A DNA stretch of 64,000 nucleotides from Tubiluchus corallicola (taxonomy: Eukaryota > Priapulida > Priapulimorpha > Priapulimorphida > Tubiluchidae). Position 1 is the stretch's first letter. Each line of letters begins with the position of its first letter. A program made the translations under genes and the position numbers. Below the pieces are notes generated by a model that was not told the DNA's origin, ran no database searches, and saw only the letters and a program-made list of their open reading frames with translations. Shown piece after piece: positions 45,001 through 55,318 of the stretch. The stretch is from positions 62,001 through 126,000 of the forward strand of contig JAQGDQ010000097.1 in assembly GCA_030141605.1 (NCBI GenBank). Reading direction: 5' to 3'.

Positions 45001-47081
45001 GCACCCAGGAATTCTACCGCTGTAACTTACAGAGACATCGGCAGCTCAGAAGAGGATATGGCGTTAGTAAGTAAACATTTTGTGCCACATAAAAAATGAC
45101 GTTTTAACAAATTTTATGAAATCAGCTACTCGCTTTAGTGAATATGTCATTTCCACTGAGCACCTTAGCTGACATATCAGCCATTTTTCTGAAAATGGTA
45201 CTGTACTGCATTTTGCTTCTGTGCTTATCTGTCATATATTACAACAAACACTTTTTAGACAAGCTTTTGAAAATAACATTTTAGCTTTTTCTTTAATGAA
45301 TCAAATTTGATATGACACTGACATCACAAAGTCGCAGGTTTTGTCCCAAGTCGCTAAATATAAGTACAATTCAAATTTTTGGTCTGATGGCCAAAGTTTG
45401 TTCGGTAAAGAAGCCTTGCTCAGGCAAATTCTCAATGATAACAGTGTGGTCCATACACATGTACATAACTACATGTAATAGTTGATAGGTTATATCTTAC
45501 TTATTTTGATAACTTAGTAAGCAAGGTAAATGTTTTTAAAGAAAGAAGTGGCATCATAATTTTGTTGCTTGCATGAGTTAATTCCGTCAGTATTAAAAAC
45601 AATTTCACTCGTTTATTCCAGAATGGTACTAGCAAATTGCAAAGTGTTAAATACTCCTAAAATTTCATTCATTACCTATTTTAACCAATTGTATTGATTT
45701 GTTTTTTTAGGGTATCTTATCAGACGTTGACGACGAAAGTCCTGATGGCATATTCTCTTTTCACCGTAGACGTGAATGTAATTATCATTCGGTGAGTAGT
45801 GCAATAATTACTTTAAGATGTATTGAAATTGAGTACTAGCTGTCGTTTTATATATATATGTCTTATAATTATACATTTATTAATAATTAATTATTTCCTA
45901 CTAAATATATTTATATTGCTAATAAATATACGTTTTACTATCAGCTAATCTCAAATATGCCTGGTTGTTGATAAATCTATACAATTTCAGCCTGTCAGTG
46001 AAAGATTAGGAGGCATGTTATCCCTTAACGAAGTGGACGCATTTTCAGAAGTGCAGGCACGGGGAAGTCTAACAAATATAACAACATATAGTAGTAATCT
46101 ACGGCGAATAGGAAGAGGGGGAAGGTATGTGGAGAGACAAAGTACTATTAAATGGCTTTAGTGTGATGTCTATTAGTTCGAATTATTGTATATCACCAAC
46201 ATAGCACTAAATTTAAAATAAAAAATCTGTGTGTAATGAACTGATCCCCACTTTTAGCTTTGACCTTTGCTTGTCATTTTGCGAATTCTTTGATGGTTAT
46301 ACCAGTGGCAAGAATTTTAACAAAGTTGAAAGTAAACAGAAATAAGCCACTCTATTTCGCGATAGATCCTAGAGTTTGCTTCATAGTTTTTATTACTGGA
46401 TTTTTATTGGCCATTAAAAATGTTAACTTTTGTTAAGCGTGCTGCGGTGCTTTTGGCCTTTTTCTTTCTTACTCGTATAAAGCAGCATCGCTTGTGCCCC
46501 CAAACATGTTGAAAGCTATTCATTAATCAACCTATCACGGATGCTAAGCAATGGCCCTTTATGAGAAAATAGGGCTGGAAGATGTAAAAAAATTAGGCAT
46601 TACCATGACAGTATTATTAATTAACGAGCTGTTATAAAATGAACCACTATTTTAGACTTAAGAGGCAAAAAGAAATGGAGAGAAAAAGCACCAAGGTGTT
46701 TAGATATACTCATAGTCTTTGTCGAAGGTTCTTGGTAATGTACGACAGATTTTCTTAAACAAAGTTTTGTTCCAGCTGTTGTTTTACTAGCTTAACATTA
46801 CCTTTCCGTATAATATGTTAATTAATATTTTTTCTTTGTGGCTTTTTCTTAGATTATTTTGCCTTCAACGACCTCGGTCTGTCAAGCACCATTCCTCAGC
46901 AGGAACGTCATCGTCTTCAAGAGGGTACTCATCATCTCAACCTAACCTAGCTGGTCTAGGTGACGTAAGTGGTAGCAGTGGTCAACGACAAGAAACTGTC
47001 TTCCAAAATCAAAACTCAGAGCAAACAATCGTAGTTGACGATGTGACCTTGCCGACGTTGACTGCGACATATCCGAGCTGA
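35890..47081 (+). CDS. EPC1/2: Enhancer of Polycomb homologue (EPC1/EPC2)
   Basis: Nuclear scaffold of the TIP60/NuA4 histone acetyltransferase complex, joining the catalytic module (Tip60, ING3, Eaf6) to nucleosomes and the rest of the complex. Eleven coding exons total 1506 nt, 501 aa: 35890-36042, 36986-37145, 38736-38884, 41152-41247, 42162-42337, 43096-43176, 44004-44112, 44929-45066, 45711-45791, 45991-46124, 46853-47081. Residues 1-270 are close to human EPC1, from 'MSKLSFRAKAL' through 'INRAVPQMPTGMEKEEES', 'CPLQFEEMIDRLEK'-like and 'KEDDDLI' to 'DPYVAFRRRTEKMQTRKNRKND'-like. The C-terminal half is short: human EPC1 has about 836 aa with a long Gln/Ser/Thr-rich region nearly absent here. 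Start chosen by family; an in-frame ATG at 35839 would add 17 residues. Confidence 0.95.
36986..37145 (+). CDS. EPC1/2: EPC coding exon 2
   Basis: Residues 52-104: 'EHHLQQIIQAQ' and 'IIPTPEV' through 'YKPPKQLIHIQ', all typical of EPC. The donor 'gttgtt' departs from the usual consensus but phase 1 fits exon 3. Confidence 0.92.
38667..38686. repeat. (AC)n microsatellite
   Basis: Ten AC units in intron 2, about 50 bases before the exon 3 acceptor. Confidence 0.95.
38736..38884 (+). CDS. EPC1/2: EPC coding exon 3
   Basis: Residues 105-154: 'PDYDMDSEDELWL' and 'PLQFEEMIDRLEKSSGQQ', the core of the EPcA region. Phase 1 to 0. Confidence 0.96.
39205..39782 (+). mobile_element. 5'-truncated LINE: RT C-terminus plus 3' end, in EPC intron 3
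   Basis: A frame ending at 39355 reads 'SHSGPKLWNSLPPNVK' then 'CFKTSVK' and stop, the extreme C-terminus typical of CR1/Jockey-like reverse transcriptases (G-PK-WNSLP...FK..K). About 400 bases of A/T-rich 3' UTR follow, ending in 'AATAAATT' and a TTA repeat. Only the end of the element was inserted. The sequence differs from the 55 kb LINE, so it is another family or lineage. Confidence 0.65.
40387..40522 (+). repeat. 68-bp tandem duplication
   Basis: Two adjacent 68-base units (40387-40454, 40455-40522), differing at about four positions, with the shared core 'CTACAGTGGTGTCTGATAG'. EPC intron 3. Confidence 0.9.
40957..40982. repeat. (TA)n microsatellite
   Basis: About 13 TA units in EPC intron 3. 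Confidence 0.95.
41152..41247 (+). CDS. EPC1/2: EPC coding exon 4
   Basis: Residues 155-186: 'LKEAKLLLKEDDDLI' and 'VYDYWLNKRL', matching human 'LQEAKLLLKEDDELI' and 'VYEYWIKKR'. Thirty-two codons, phase 0 to 0. Confidence 0.95.
42162..42337 (+). CDS. EPC1/2: EPC coding exon 5
   Basis: Residues 187-244: 'KTEKRDGSTTNNPYVAFRRR' and onward to 'YEKMLKLRRDLSRAV', the most conserved basic part of EPC proteins. Acceptor 'ttttttag'; ends phase 2 before 'gtaagc'. Confidence 0.97.
43096..43176 (+). CDS. EPC1/2: EPC coding exon 6
   Basis: Residues 245-271: 'LLEMVKRREKTKREFLHLTL' (human 'ILEMIKRREKSKRELLHLTL'). Phase 2 to 2. A short palindrome 'TTAAAGGGAAACCTTTAA' lies at 43067-43084, just upstream of the acceptor. 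Confidence 0.97.
43395..43450 (+). pseudogene. Decayed duplicate of EPC exon 7
   Basis: Aligns with the start of exon 7 (44004 onward). From 'TGACTTTG' on, 33 of 42 positions match, including 'ATATTAGC(C/T)GAAGTTT'. It sits in the correct order, about 600 bases upstream, after a 'cag'. One extra base and in-frame stops prevent use, and no donor follows. It looks like a tandem exon duplicate that has decayed. Confidence 0.65.
44004..44112 (+). CDS. EPC1/2: EPC coding exon 7
   Basis: Residues 272-308: 'YSMGDFAGLVLAEVSAIKNT', aligning with human 'YNLGDYNGEIMSEVMAQRQP'. Phase 2 to 0; donor 'gtagtg' is non-optimal. Confidence 0.9.
44929..45066 (+). CDS. EPC1/2: EPC coding exon 8
   Basis: Residues 309-354: a Lys-rich patch ('KKKREYKKKKNR') followed by an acidic end ('SSEEDMAL'), parallel to the Lys-rich and 'SSDEE' segments of human EPC1. 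Phase 0 to 0. Confidence 0.88.
45711..45791 (+). CDS. EPC1/2: EPC coding exon 9
   Basis: Residues 355-381: 'DESPDGIFSFHRRRECNYH', equivalent to human 'DNDPDGPFAFRRKAGCQYY'. Phase 0 to 0. Confidence 0.93.
45991..46124 (+). CDS. EPC1/2: EPC coding exon 10
   Basis: Residues 382-425, ending 'RRIGRGGR', the conserved Arg-Gly motif (human 'RRRVGRGGR'). The preceding 35 residues are not recognisable. Phase 0 to 2. Confidence 0.88.
46853..47081 (+). CDS. EPC1/2: EPC terminal coding exon 11
   Basis: Residues 426-501, Ser- and Gln-rich ('HHSSAGTSSSSRGYSSSQ'), ending 'TLTATYPS' and TGA. Much shorter than the Q/S/T-rich C-terminus of vertebrate or fly EPC; no E_Pc_C domain is evident. Confidence 0.85.
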
Positions 47082-47455
47082 TCGTAGGAAATTCGTAATA
47101 ATTTTATCGTGTTTAAACATGTTAATGTGATAGCGTGGTAGTGCGAAACCAACATTCTACTTTGGCGCATTTATGCCCTCAGCCAAGTTAGAAGCACCGT
47201 GGCTTTATAAGAGAATGTTTTATCTGTAGGTTTTATGTAAAGTGAAGAAGTTGTGCGTAACTGACAGACAGACAAAACCTCATAATATGCTAACTAATGT
47301 CTCACAGATAGTGTTAAATTGTCAAAAAATGTTTAAATCAGTTTGTAAAAGCAGTAACCTTGTCGTACTTTTAGTTTCACCTTAGTGATATATACAAGGT
47401 CAATTTTCATATACGAAAGAAGTTTCTTCGATTTTAAAGCCAAGTTTTTATGCAA

Positions 47456-47466
47456 AATAAAATAAA
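47456..47466 (+). terminator. Overlapping AATAAA polyadenylation signals for EPC
   Basis: Two AATAAA hexamers overlap by one base, 375 bases after the stop; a T-rich stretch follows. They predict a short 3' UTR of roughly 400 bases. Confidence 0.6.
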
Positions 47467-47489
47467 AGTTTAATTTTTGTCTATATATA

Positions 47490-50400
47490 TATACACGCAT
47501 GTTTCTAAATTATTCATTTAAAGTGAAAATGGCTTTTGTTAATCAAATTAAAAAAAAACTTGTCTGTTTAGCACGTGGGTGTTGGAGTTGTTGAATCAAT
47601 TTATTCTTTTAAAACTGCAGATAATTGAAGGTTATGAGTGATCCTTCGGTTCTGACAGATGACATTTATCTGTCAGATGGCCATTTATTCCAATGTTGCA
47701 TTGTTATATCTGCTAATGTAAAATTTTACCGTAATGTTTCACAGCTTTATAAGAAGCTTGAAATGAATTGTGCCCCCTTCCTCCTCTGGAAACCCTCCTG
47801 ACTGTTGTGTAAATTTGAGCCAAAACTAGGCAATGACTAATTGAAAGTTTGCAAGACTGACGTAAATGTAATTTTCTTTTGCAAATTTCAATGTGATCTC
47901 TACTTAGCAATTAATTGTGGCTAGAAGCTTAGAACTAAGCTATACTGGAGAATTCTAGGGATTAGTAGAGATTACCACCTTTTGTTGCTTACCGTTAACA
48001 ATTGCTCGACACTGTGGAACTGATATTTTTGTGTAAGATTGGCTAGCAAGTTAAAGTATAGTCCTTTAACTGCCTCGTTAGCAGAACATCTCCATTACTA
48101 TTAACATGTATAGTTAGAGCATTATTTATAATGTTGTGGATCATTGTGAAAGGCACTGGAGGCACTTTCATGCTATAATTGCTTTGTGTAGTTGTTCAAA
48201 TATATGTGACCATATGTCTTACACTTACATGCGTTTTCCATGAACCCGTGCAAGACAATTTATGTTTAGCCACCTGAAAGCTCTGTAGATAGTGTTTCTC
48301 AAATACAATGCCAAAAGTGAATTGTAAATACCATTGTAAATTGTACAAGTAAATTGTTTTTGTATAAAATTTCTTGGTCTTGTAATTTTATTAAACTCTA
48401 GCACAAAAGCATCAAGAATTGTAGAGAAAATGTGGCATTCCTAACAGTGGGATGGCAGTATGGCTTATAACATTATTTTGAAAATTCATATTTGGTTACT
48501 GTGTGTGCTTACTGATATGTTAAGCAGGCAATCATCCCATCTTAAGGTTAAGTGTACTACACCAATGCGTCTTAACTACAACCGTCGTGTGGGTAAAGAC
48601 CGTCTGCCACATCAGTTTTTTTACAGTCTTTACTTGCTTATGTATTAGACTGTGCATAGAGTGATTTACTAATAGGATCTTGCTTGGGAACAAGAAAAAA
48701 TGAGCTAAGTAAGGTTCTACCTAGCTGTTAAAACATGTCAAAACTGTTACTATTACAATAGCATGAACTGCGAACACGAGGCATTGTCAAGTGTATACAA
48801 ATGCGTTGTCTGGTGCATTTAACCTTTTCACAAATGTCATCAATTGCTGGAACTGTGAAAAGGCTTACTAAAGATCACAACTATGCCCTTTCTGGACACA
48901 CATCTGTCATTATTTTTACCTAATACCAAGGTCCTTCTGGCACTTTTTAACCCTGGTGTGTAGCTTTGACAGTAATTCTGCCACAGTAAATATATCATGT
49001 TTCCCCTTTTCTTAAATCACTCATCCAATTTGCTTAAGAAACATGTAAAACATATTATAATGCAATGAATCAATGTAAACAACATATCAATAATTTATTT
49101 TACACCAATAAACATGAGAAAAGCATAGTTACACAAATATATCAGCATACAGATCTTCATAGGATTATGTGCACCACCAGATTAGAGCTATCGAGATTTT
49201 GAGTCACTTTCTTTTACTCTAAAAAGAAATCCAACTTGTTTTAAAGTGACAGGTTAGGTATAACAGTTCTAAATACCAGAGAAGTCAGAAGCAGGGAAGA
49301 GCTGTTCAACTCATATGTGGCCCATTCAGTTTTCTAAAATTGAAAGTGGTTTGACACCTTTGCATGTTTCTGTGAATGTAAAGTAAGTAAACTATGCCGC
49401 CTACATTAAGCGAGGTTGCATTATAAGGGGGAGGGGGTATTACAGCGAGGTTTGACTGTACAATTTACAGCTGAATATTTTACTTGTCAAAGAAATAACA
49501 AGTGTCTAAATAACCAAACATTGCAGACTTTGAAACAGTCAACAGTTAACCACTTCGGTTGCATCACACTTTTGCTGAACTAATTTTCAATTTGCTTCTG
49601 ATGTCCCTGGTTATGGTTAACGTAAATGAAAAAGTAAAAACTACAAAAGGTATCGCGAGCCTGAAAAATGATATGACTCAAGCCGATATTCTGGAAGCCA
49701 ACAATATTTCTATGACAAAGAAAATGAACTTAAAAATAGGAAAAGAGGCCCATTGCTTGAAATAAAGCACTTTTGTTCAAAAAGCTTGCCAACAACAATT
49801 TGTTTGTCTCAGTACTTAAAAAAATATTTCAGGAGTCGAGAAGTTGGTTTCAAAGGATAACCAGCATCAAGAGCAAAAGTATTTTGTAAGCAAATATGTT
49901 GATTTATAATCCACACCGGTGTAGTTTTTTTTAAAAAAAAGTTACTGCAGAGAGCAAGTTAGTAATTAATAGAACTGTCTATAACTTGAAAACAAACCGT
50001 CCACATTTTAATGCACATAATTCCAGAAACTAAGTAGCAAACAAACTACACTGTTCGACTATAACATAATGCTTTTTGTATAATAGGCAAGCTGCAACTT
50101 CCAGGCACGTAAGTATTAAAGGCTTTAGCCAGCTGATTACAATAGAACATCTGACAACATAAACGCTGTTCCAAGCTGAAATAACGATTATAAACCAAGA
50201 ACTAGTTTGCCTCTTAATATGAAAACTTAATGATGTGTGTGATTTTGTAAAATACTTAGCTCTACACACTTTAAAAGGGAATGCTATGCGCTTCACTGGT
50301 TCTTTATAAAATTAATATGAAATACTAACCAAGATGCCTTAGACATTTGGGAAGGGCGTGAAATAATTTCAGTATGGTTTTGCAAACCAATTTCTCACTT

Positions 50401-51218
50401 GGAGCCTAGTTCATCTTAGCTAGGAAGCTTACTATAGTCAGAAAAACTAGTAGTACCTAATAAAAAGTATTGAAATTACATGAATCAGTACTATGTAAAG
50501 CTATTGATTAGTTTCACTATATACAGCCTATGCTCTTAAGAGCTACATTTAATGGGCAAATTCCTTTATACAGAATATCACAGCATTGAACAGCTTTAAT
50601 GGTACGGTACTAAGAGCCAAATAATAAAGAAATTTCTGTCCAAATAACATTACATGACTAGCCAAATATACTAAACACATGTTTATGAGAACTAATGCAG
50701 AAATGTTTGTAAGCTGAAGCAATAAACGTTAGCATGTGTAATCGGCACTATTGTCACAAATTCATAAATATGGTACATGTTTTAAACACGGTACCTAGTC
50801 GACTAGTCAATGAAAGACTGCAAGCATATTTACAATGCAAAAATGTACAATCTCAACAGGAAATACATCTATAGCAAGTACACAGAAAATGACCGTATGC
50901 GGCTAAGCGTCACTTGCAGTCATAGCTCAACCGGTTGCAAAACGGTTACTCCGCAAATCTGCATTAAGAGCTTAAAAATAACTTAGAAACAAATTAGTTT
51001 CTTCTTAGATTTGCTGACACAGTACGTGAAAGTCTTGAAAAAGCAAAGTTGGATGTAACAAATTGCAAAGTTCTGCAACTTCTGCAAGTATAACTGTGCC
51101 AAATTGTTCTCTCATCTTAGTTCAAATTTTGAAAATGTATACAACAAGTAAAGAGAGAGATAAGACAACTTAGCTAGCATATGATAACAATAAATTGCAC
51201 TATGATTAAGCAAATGTT
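47490..51218. other. Convergent intergenic region between EPC and HIGD1
   Basis: No supported gene. It is expected to contain the 3' UTR of HIGD1 on the minus strand; AATAAA in minus orientation is seen near 49093-49102. A pogo-like end lies at 49390-49465. The small open frames here resemble nothing known. Confidence 0.5.
49390..49465 (-). repeat. pogo/Tigger-like terminal fragment
   Basis: On the minus strand: 'CAGTCAAACCTCGCTGTAAT', then 'CCCCTTATAATGCAACC' and 'CTCGCTTAATG'. The first block is close to the terminal inverted repeat of pogo/Tigger elements. The matching opposite end was not found nearby. Related to pieces at 23.9 and 30.1 kb. Confidence 0.5.
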
Positions 51219-51418
51219 CTAGCGTGGTACCACCTCTTCTTTCTTGCTTGTCATAAGGCTCTTGGCAAGAGAATAAGCTACAGCAAGAGTCATAGCTCCT
51301 ACAACCATACTTTGTGCTTTTACTCGCAAGTGCATCAGGTACACAGAAGCAGACATGTTGCCACGGTTCTTGAAATGGTAAACGCCATACCCTACCATTC
51401 CAAAAAATCCAAGCATGC
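51219..51418 (-). CDS. HIGD1A: HIGD1 coding exon 2
   Basis: Residues 38-103 and TAG. Contains both membrane helices and 'YLMHLRVKAQSMVVGAMT', the diagnostic HIG1 core. Acceptor 'ctttttcag'. Confidence 0.96.
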
Positions 51419-52085
51419 CTGAAAAAGCAGTTGCAAATAATGACTACCAGTTTGTACAAAGAAGCCAACTCAAATTACATCAAGGGATTTGTGAACGACA
51501 GTACATACCATAATAAACTGAATGGACCTGGGAGGAAGACCATAACAGTAACAGGAAATCTTGTACCACTATAATACCAGGTTCATTTTTTTTATTTTAT
51601 AAATGTTATTTAAGAAACTCTAACTCTAATTCTAAAGTAATCCTTTCACTCTGTTTTTTCAGTTACCTTTACATACATGTGAAAACTATCATTTTGTGTA
51701 TAGATATTATCCAGCTCTCAATCTAATGGCAAAATTGCAGCAAAATCAGTTAATGATGCAGTAGGCCAAAAAGTATTATTTTATATTTGTTACGTACGTA
51801 AGATTAAAATTTTTATTTCGTAAAGGAATTTTGTTATATTGATGTGAACAGCAAAGGAGTAAATAAAAACAAAAATCACCACAACCGCTCGGTACCATCA
51901 TACACAAACTAGACAAGAGAAATATAGGCTACTCAACAGAATGGGTGATATCAAATAAATATATTTTACTTACCCAAAGGAACAACAGGATCCTTTTTAA
52001 ATTTCTTCAGTGACTTCGTAACTATGCTCTCCTCCTCAACATTGGAGTCATATATAGCTCCGAGTGCCTGCTCTTTGTCAGTCAT
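51219..52085 (-). CDS. HIGD1A: HIG1 domain protein, HIGD1-like (mitochondrial)
   Basis: Small inner-mitochondrial-membrane protein of the Rcf1/HIGD family that associates with cytochrome c oxidase and supercomplexes and helps cells under low oxygen. Two coding exons (52085-51974 and 51418-51219) join phase 1 to give 103 aa; human HIGD1A has 93. Residues 1-37 are a charged N-terminal segment ending 'KKFKKDPVVPLG', like human 'EAPFVPVG'. Two transmembrane helices follow (about 39-53 and 72-89) around a loop 'HFKNRGNMSAS'. The family motif (I/Q)x3(H/R)xRx3Q appears as V63, H67, R69, Q73, so it is type 1 with Ile replaced by Val. The tail 'KKEEVVPR' is species-specific. An untranslated first exon lies upstream. 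Confidence 0.95.
51974..52085 (-). CDS. HIGD1A: HIGD1 coding exon 1
   Basis: Start ATG at 52085-52083; residues 1-37 plus one base. Donor 'gtaagt'. Its acceptor is probably 52103-52104 ('ccttcag' on the minus strand), giving 17 untranslated bases before the ATG. Confidence 0.92.
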
Positions 52086-52318
52086 ATTACACAGTTAAGA
52101 ATCTGAAGGTTTATGAAAAAAAAACATAAGCCTAACATTGTTTCAAACGTTGTAACCGAGTTAACGGAGGCAATTAATAAGAGACATCGTTGCAATTACT
52201 ATTCATTTCTTTGTTATTTACTGAAAAATCAACATTACAGAAGCTCACTACTTACTTCTCAAAAATGAACCTATAAAATTTAGGTCGAAAGGTCAAAATA
52301 AGTGATGATGCAACTTAC

Positions 52319-52440
52319 CAAAGAATGTAACAAAACGACTTTAAAGTTTAAACTGGTGTCCAGAATATTGTAGTGTACAGTATATAGCACCTCAATCGAT
52401 CACCTTTGGCAGGAAGTCCCGAACGAAAGACCTTTATACT
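52319..52440 (-). other. Probable untranslated first exon of HIGD1
   Basis: On the minus strand a strong donor ('TTTG|gtaagt') at 52319-52318 faces the acceptor at 52103. It would join an upstream noncoding exon within the CpG-rich promoter. The 5' end is a guess. Confidence 0.45.
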
Positions 52441-52660
52441 CAAAGCGACGACAGCAGACAAAAACGAAATTCCAAAGTCAAAGAAAACGCAGACTACACG
52501 TGAAAATTTTCTTACTTGTGCGCATGTGTTCTACTGGCACGAAGACACGCACTTTCAATCCGCATGCGTAATAAAATAAAACTCGCACGTAGGATAGCCT
52601 CAACAGACAGAATGTAATTGAAGAATTTGATGACGTACGACTGGAAATACGCATGCTCAA
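52390..52660 (-). promoter_or_regulatory. CpG-rich HIGD1 promoter with NRF-1-like and ETS-like motifs
   Basis: CpG density is far above the surroundings. Three sites resemble NRF-1 half or near-full palindromes: 'TGCGCATGTG' (52519-52528), 'CGCATGCG' (52561-52568) and 'ACGCATGC' (near 52649). 'AGGAAGT' at 52411-52417 fits an ETS/GABP core. NRF-1 and GABP are known regulators of nuclear genes for mitochondrial proteins in animals. Binding is inferred. Confidence 0.5.
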
Positions 52661-52699
52661 ATCAATAAACCGCTGAGGCGCAACCGTTGTCTGCTATGA

Positions 52700-55120
52700 A
52701 CAAAAAAATTCAAATTTAAATGACGTCATGAGAAGAAACGCACAGCATCAGTTACAGAGCTAACTACGCCATAATTAAATGGTGTTGTTAAGGCAACCGT
52801 AACGCAGACGGATTAAACTCTTTTAAAAGTTATTAACGCTCGAGGCATGAATAATTGTAATTACTTTGAGTCATTTTAATTTGACAACCATTCGTTAAAG
52901 ATGTGATTGCTACGTCGCCTTTCTACTAATTTATGCTAAAAAGTACTATTGAAAAAACGTGGATTCTATTGGTGCCTCATAGTCTACTCAGGATTTGAGA
53001 TTTTGAGTGTATCGTTAAATTGTTTGCAGCACTTGATAGTGTAGCATATTGCTATGTACGATTAACGTAAACTGTGATAATTTTAAAGTAACCAGAGTCT
53101 TTGGCTTATGCGCATGCCAAAAAGCTATTATGCTTCTTCTTAATAGTGAATTATAATTAAACGTGTTCGTGTCTAGCTCTAATAGACGAATCGATCGCGA
53201 CTTAGATTTCGTTATCATAATAGTATAAATGGTCTGCTTCGGCTTCGCTCGTGGTATTGTTTGAAAAAATGTGTAAGCATCGTGAACTTTCGCCGTCTCA
53301 CATTAAATGAGGCGTGGATGTACCGGTATACCGTCATACAGATTACTTTATTTGCCAGATGAGAAAGTGTCTGCATCGAAATTCTGAACACTTGCAATAA
53401 TGCCATCGCAGCATGCGATTAAAATAACACGAATTACACGTTGAAATACAACATGGTGCTAAAATGTGCTGACATCAAAAATAGAACCATATGATAACGT
53501 TAGTGATAAGATATTGAAATATAACTCGCTAGTTCGTTACAAAAAAAATCATAATTATTTAGGTCTATTACATATATGTTTATAAAATCGCACTTGATGC
53601 ATGCAAATTATATTTTGGTAAGTTCGATATTAGTGCTGGACTAACCCAGGCTCTTTCCAGCTTTGCATAAAAATTACAAAGAAAGAGACAAGCTTTTTAG
53701 AAATCTCTTTTTATCACTTTCCTAGTCTATTATTAGGCTTATGAAAAAATGATAAAATTAGTTGTTATGCAGTTTAAATAAAAGCGACGTATATAATCCC
53801 GTGCTTTAAAATAAAATGTTAGCGTGTTTTACGCTGGTTTAATTTAAATTTATGTCGAAATTTAGACCATTATGGCTACAGTTATATGTAAATTATACAA
53901 GGCTTGTCTATTTTTAATAACGCCGCAACATTTTAGTTCTCACCGGAAGGTTTGCATTGTGGCCGTCAGATGGAGCCAAAATGCCATTAATCATTCTCTA
54001 CTCGGAGGACATAACGATGTAGCTCAAATCTGGTTAATATCTTCGCCCTATTTCTTCAATGCTGTACCCTATATTTGATTGAGTTTCTTTAATCAACGCA
54101 ATTTCTAAAATAACAAAAAATTATTGGCAATTAAAAAATGCGGCATTAATTGTAAAAGTCTTTTGAAACGCAGTCCTGGTGGTTTTTATCCAAGTTTTCA
54201 TGCATTGAGAATATTTTACGATTTCGGTAATACAAAATGTTTACGAGCACTTTCTTAACGTCAGCAAAGTGTAACCGAAACAAGTTAATTTTGCTTTTTC
54301 GAAAAACCAAAGAGTTAAAATTTTTGTGATTAAAAATATTTTTGAAAAGTAGGTAAGCTGCTTGTGCCTAAATTAAACTTTTGATTTGTAAAAAAAAACA
54401 TCAACGTGTTTATATGTACAAAATTATATTAGAAGAGGGCAAAAGACCCCCGGAGACTCTTTGCTTCGTGCAAAAGGCCCCTTTGGTGAATTGTAGATTA
54501 ATAGTATATTATGCAGACAGCATCTTGTGAAATTTACAAGTCTACGCTAGTCTACGAAATAATGTGGCCACCGCAGTCAGTAGGCTTTGAAAGTTAAAGG
54601 GGTCTTTTGCCCCACGGCCCCCACCTTTCCCTACTGGGAGGGCATTCTTGGCATCTTTTGTTCGTCATGTTTCGAATATGCTTCCCTCTGTTCTCATGAA
54701 ACAAACTGTATTGACGCCCCCGCACCGCCTCATATGATGCGTGGTGCAGTCAGAACAAGATACTATAACTGTGTTCTCGCACTAAACAACATCTTAGTGT
54801 TTTTCATCGAGTTATTTATTATTTATTCTCCGCCAGTTTAACACTTAATAACTCGTAAGCCTTGCAAGCTAGGTTCACCAAACTCACAGAGTACACTCTC
54901 TGGGCAAGTTATCTACGTATACATGTGACCCAAATTGCTGGGTCAAAGGTCACAGAGCGGTCAGGTCGTCATTTATTTTTCTTTAAGATCCATCTGCTCC
55001 CACACTTTTTGAATTTTTGAATTAGGGCAACAATATTTTGTATGTTGTCAGATGGGGCCAAGTTGTTGGATATGGCAGAATATGGGTGACTTGGAGGGGG
55101 AAATTTTCCGCTAGGAGGCA
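52700..55120. other. Spacer upstream of HIGD1
   Basis: No supported gene. It includes the inverted-repeat pair 54437-54612 and a perfect DR1-type motif at 54940-54952. The open frame 53872-54078 matches nothing I know and has no splice or context support. Confidence 0.5.
54437..54612. repeat. Short inverted-repeat element, 14-bp perfect arms
   Basis: 'GGGCAAAAGACCCC' at 54437-54450 is perfectly complementary to 54599-54612. A further internal 'AAAAGGCCCC' may pair weakly. 176 bases in all, with higher GC than its surroundings. MITE-like, but no target duplication was seen. Confidence 0.5.
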
Positions 55121-55128
55121 AAAACCGA

Positions 55129-55245
55129 AAAATAGGTGTTGTGAACAGAAATGCATCAAGTATCTATGAATAGCACCATGTAGCATATCAAATGAAAGGT
55201 CTTGATGAGGCGAATCAAATGGTATAGGTTACAGTGTGAATCGTT
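55129..55245 (+). repeat. Diverged repeat unit A, upstream of the LINE
   Basis: Collinear with 56375-56492: both start 'AAAATAGGTGT', carry 'ATATCAAATGAAA' 56-57 bases on, then 'G-TATA-GTTA'. The two units lie on either side of the LINE insertion. Confidence 0.6.
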
Positions 55246-55318
55246 AAAGATAACTTGGAGTTATAGATAATCGTTATAGATAACGTTATAGATAACTATC
55301 TATATATATTCAAATATA

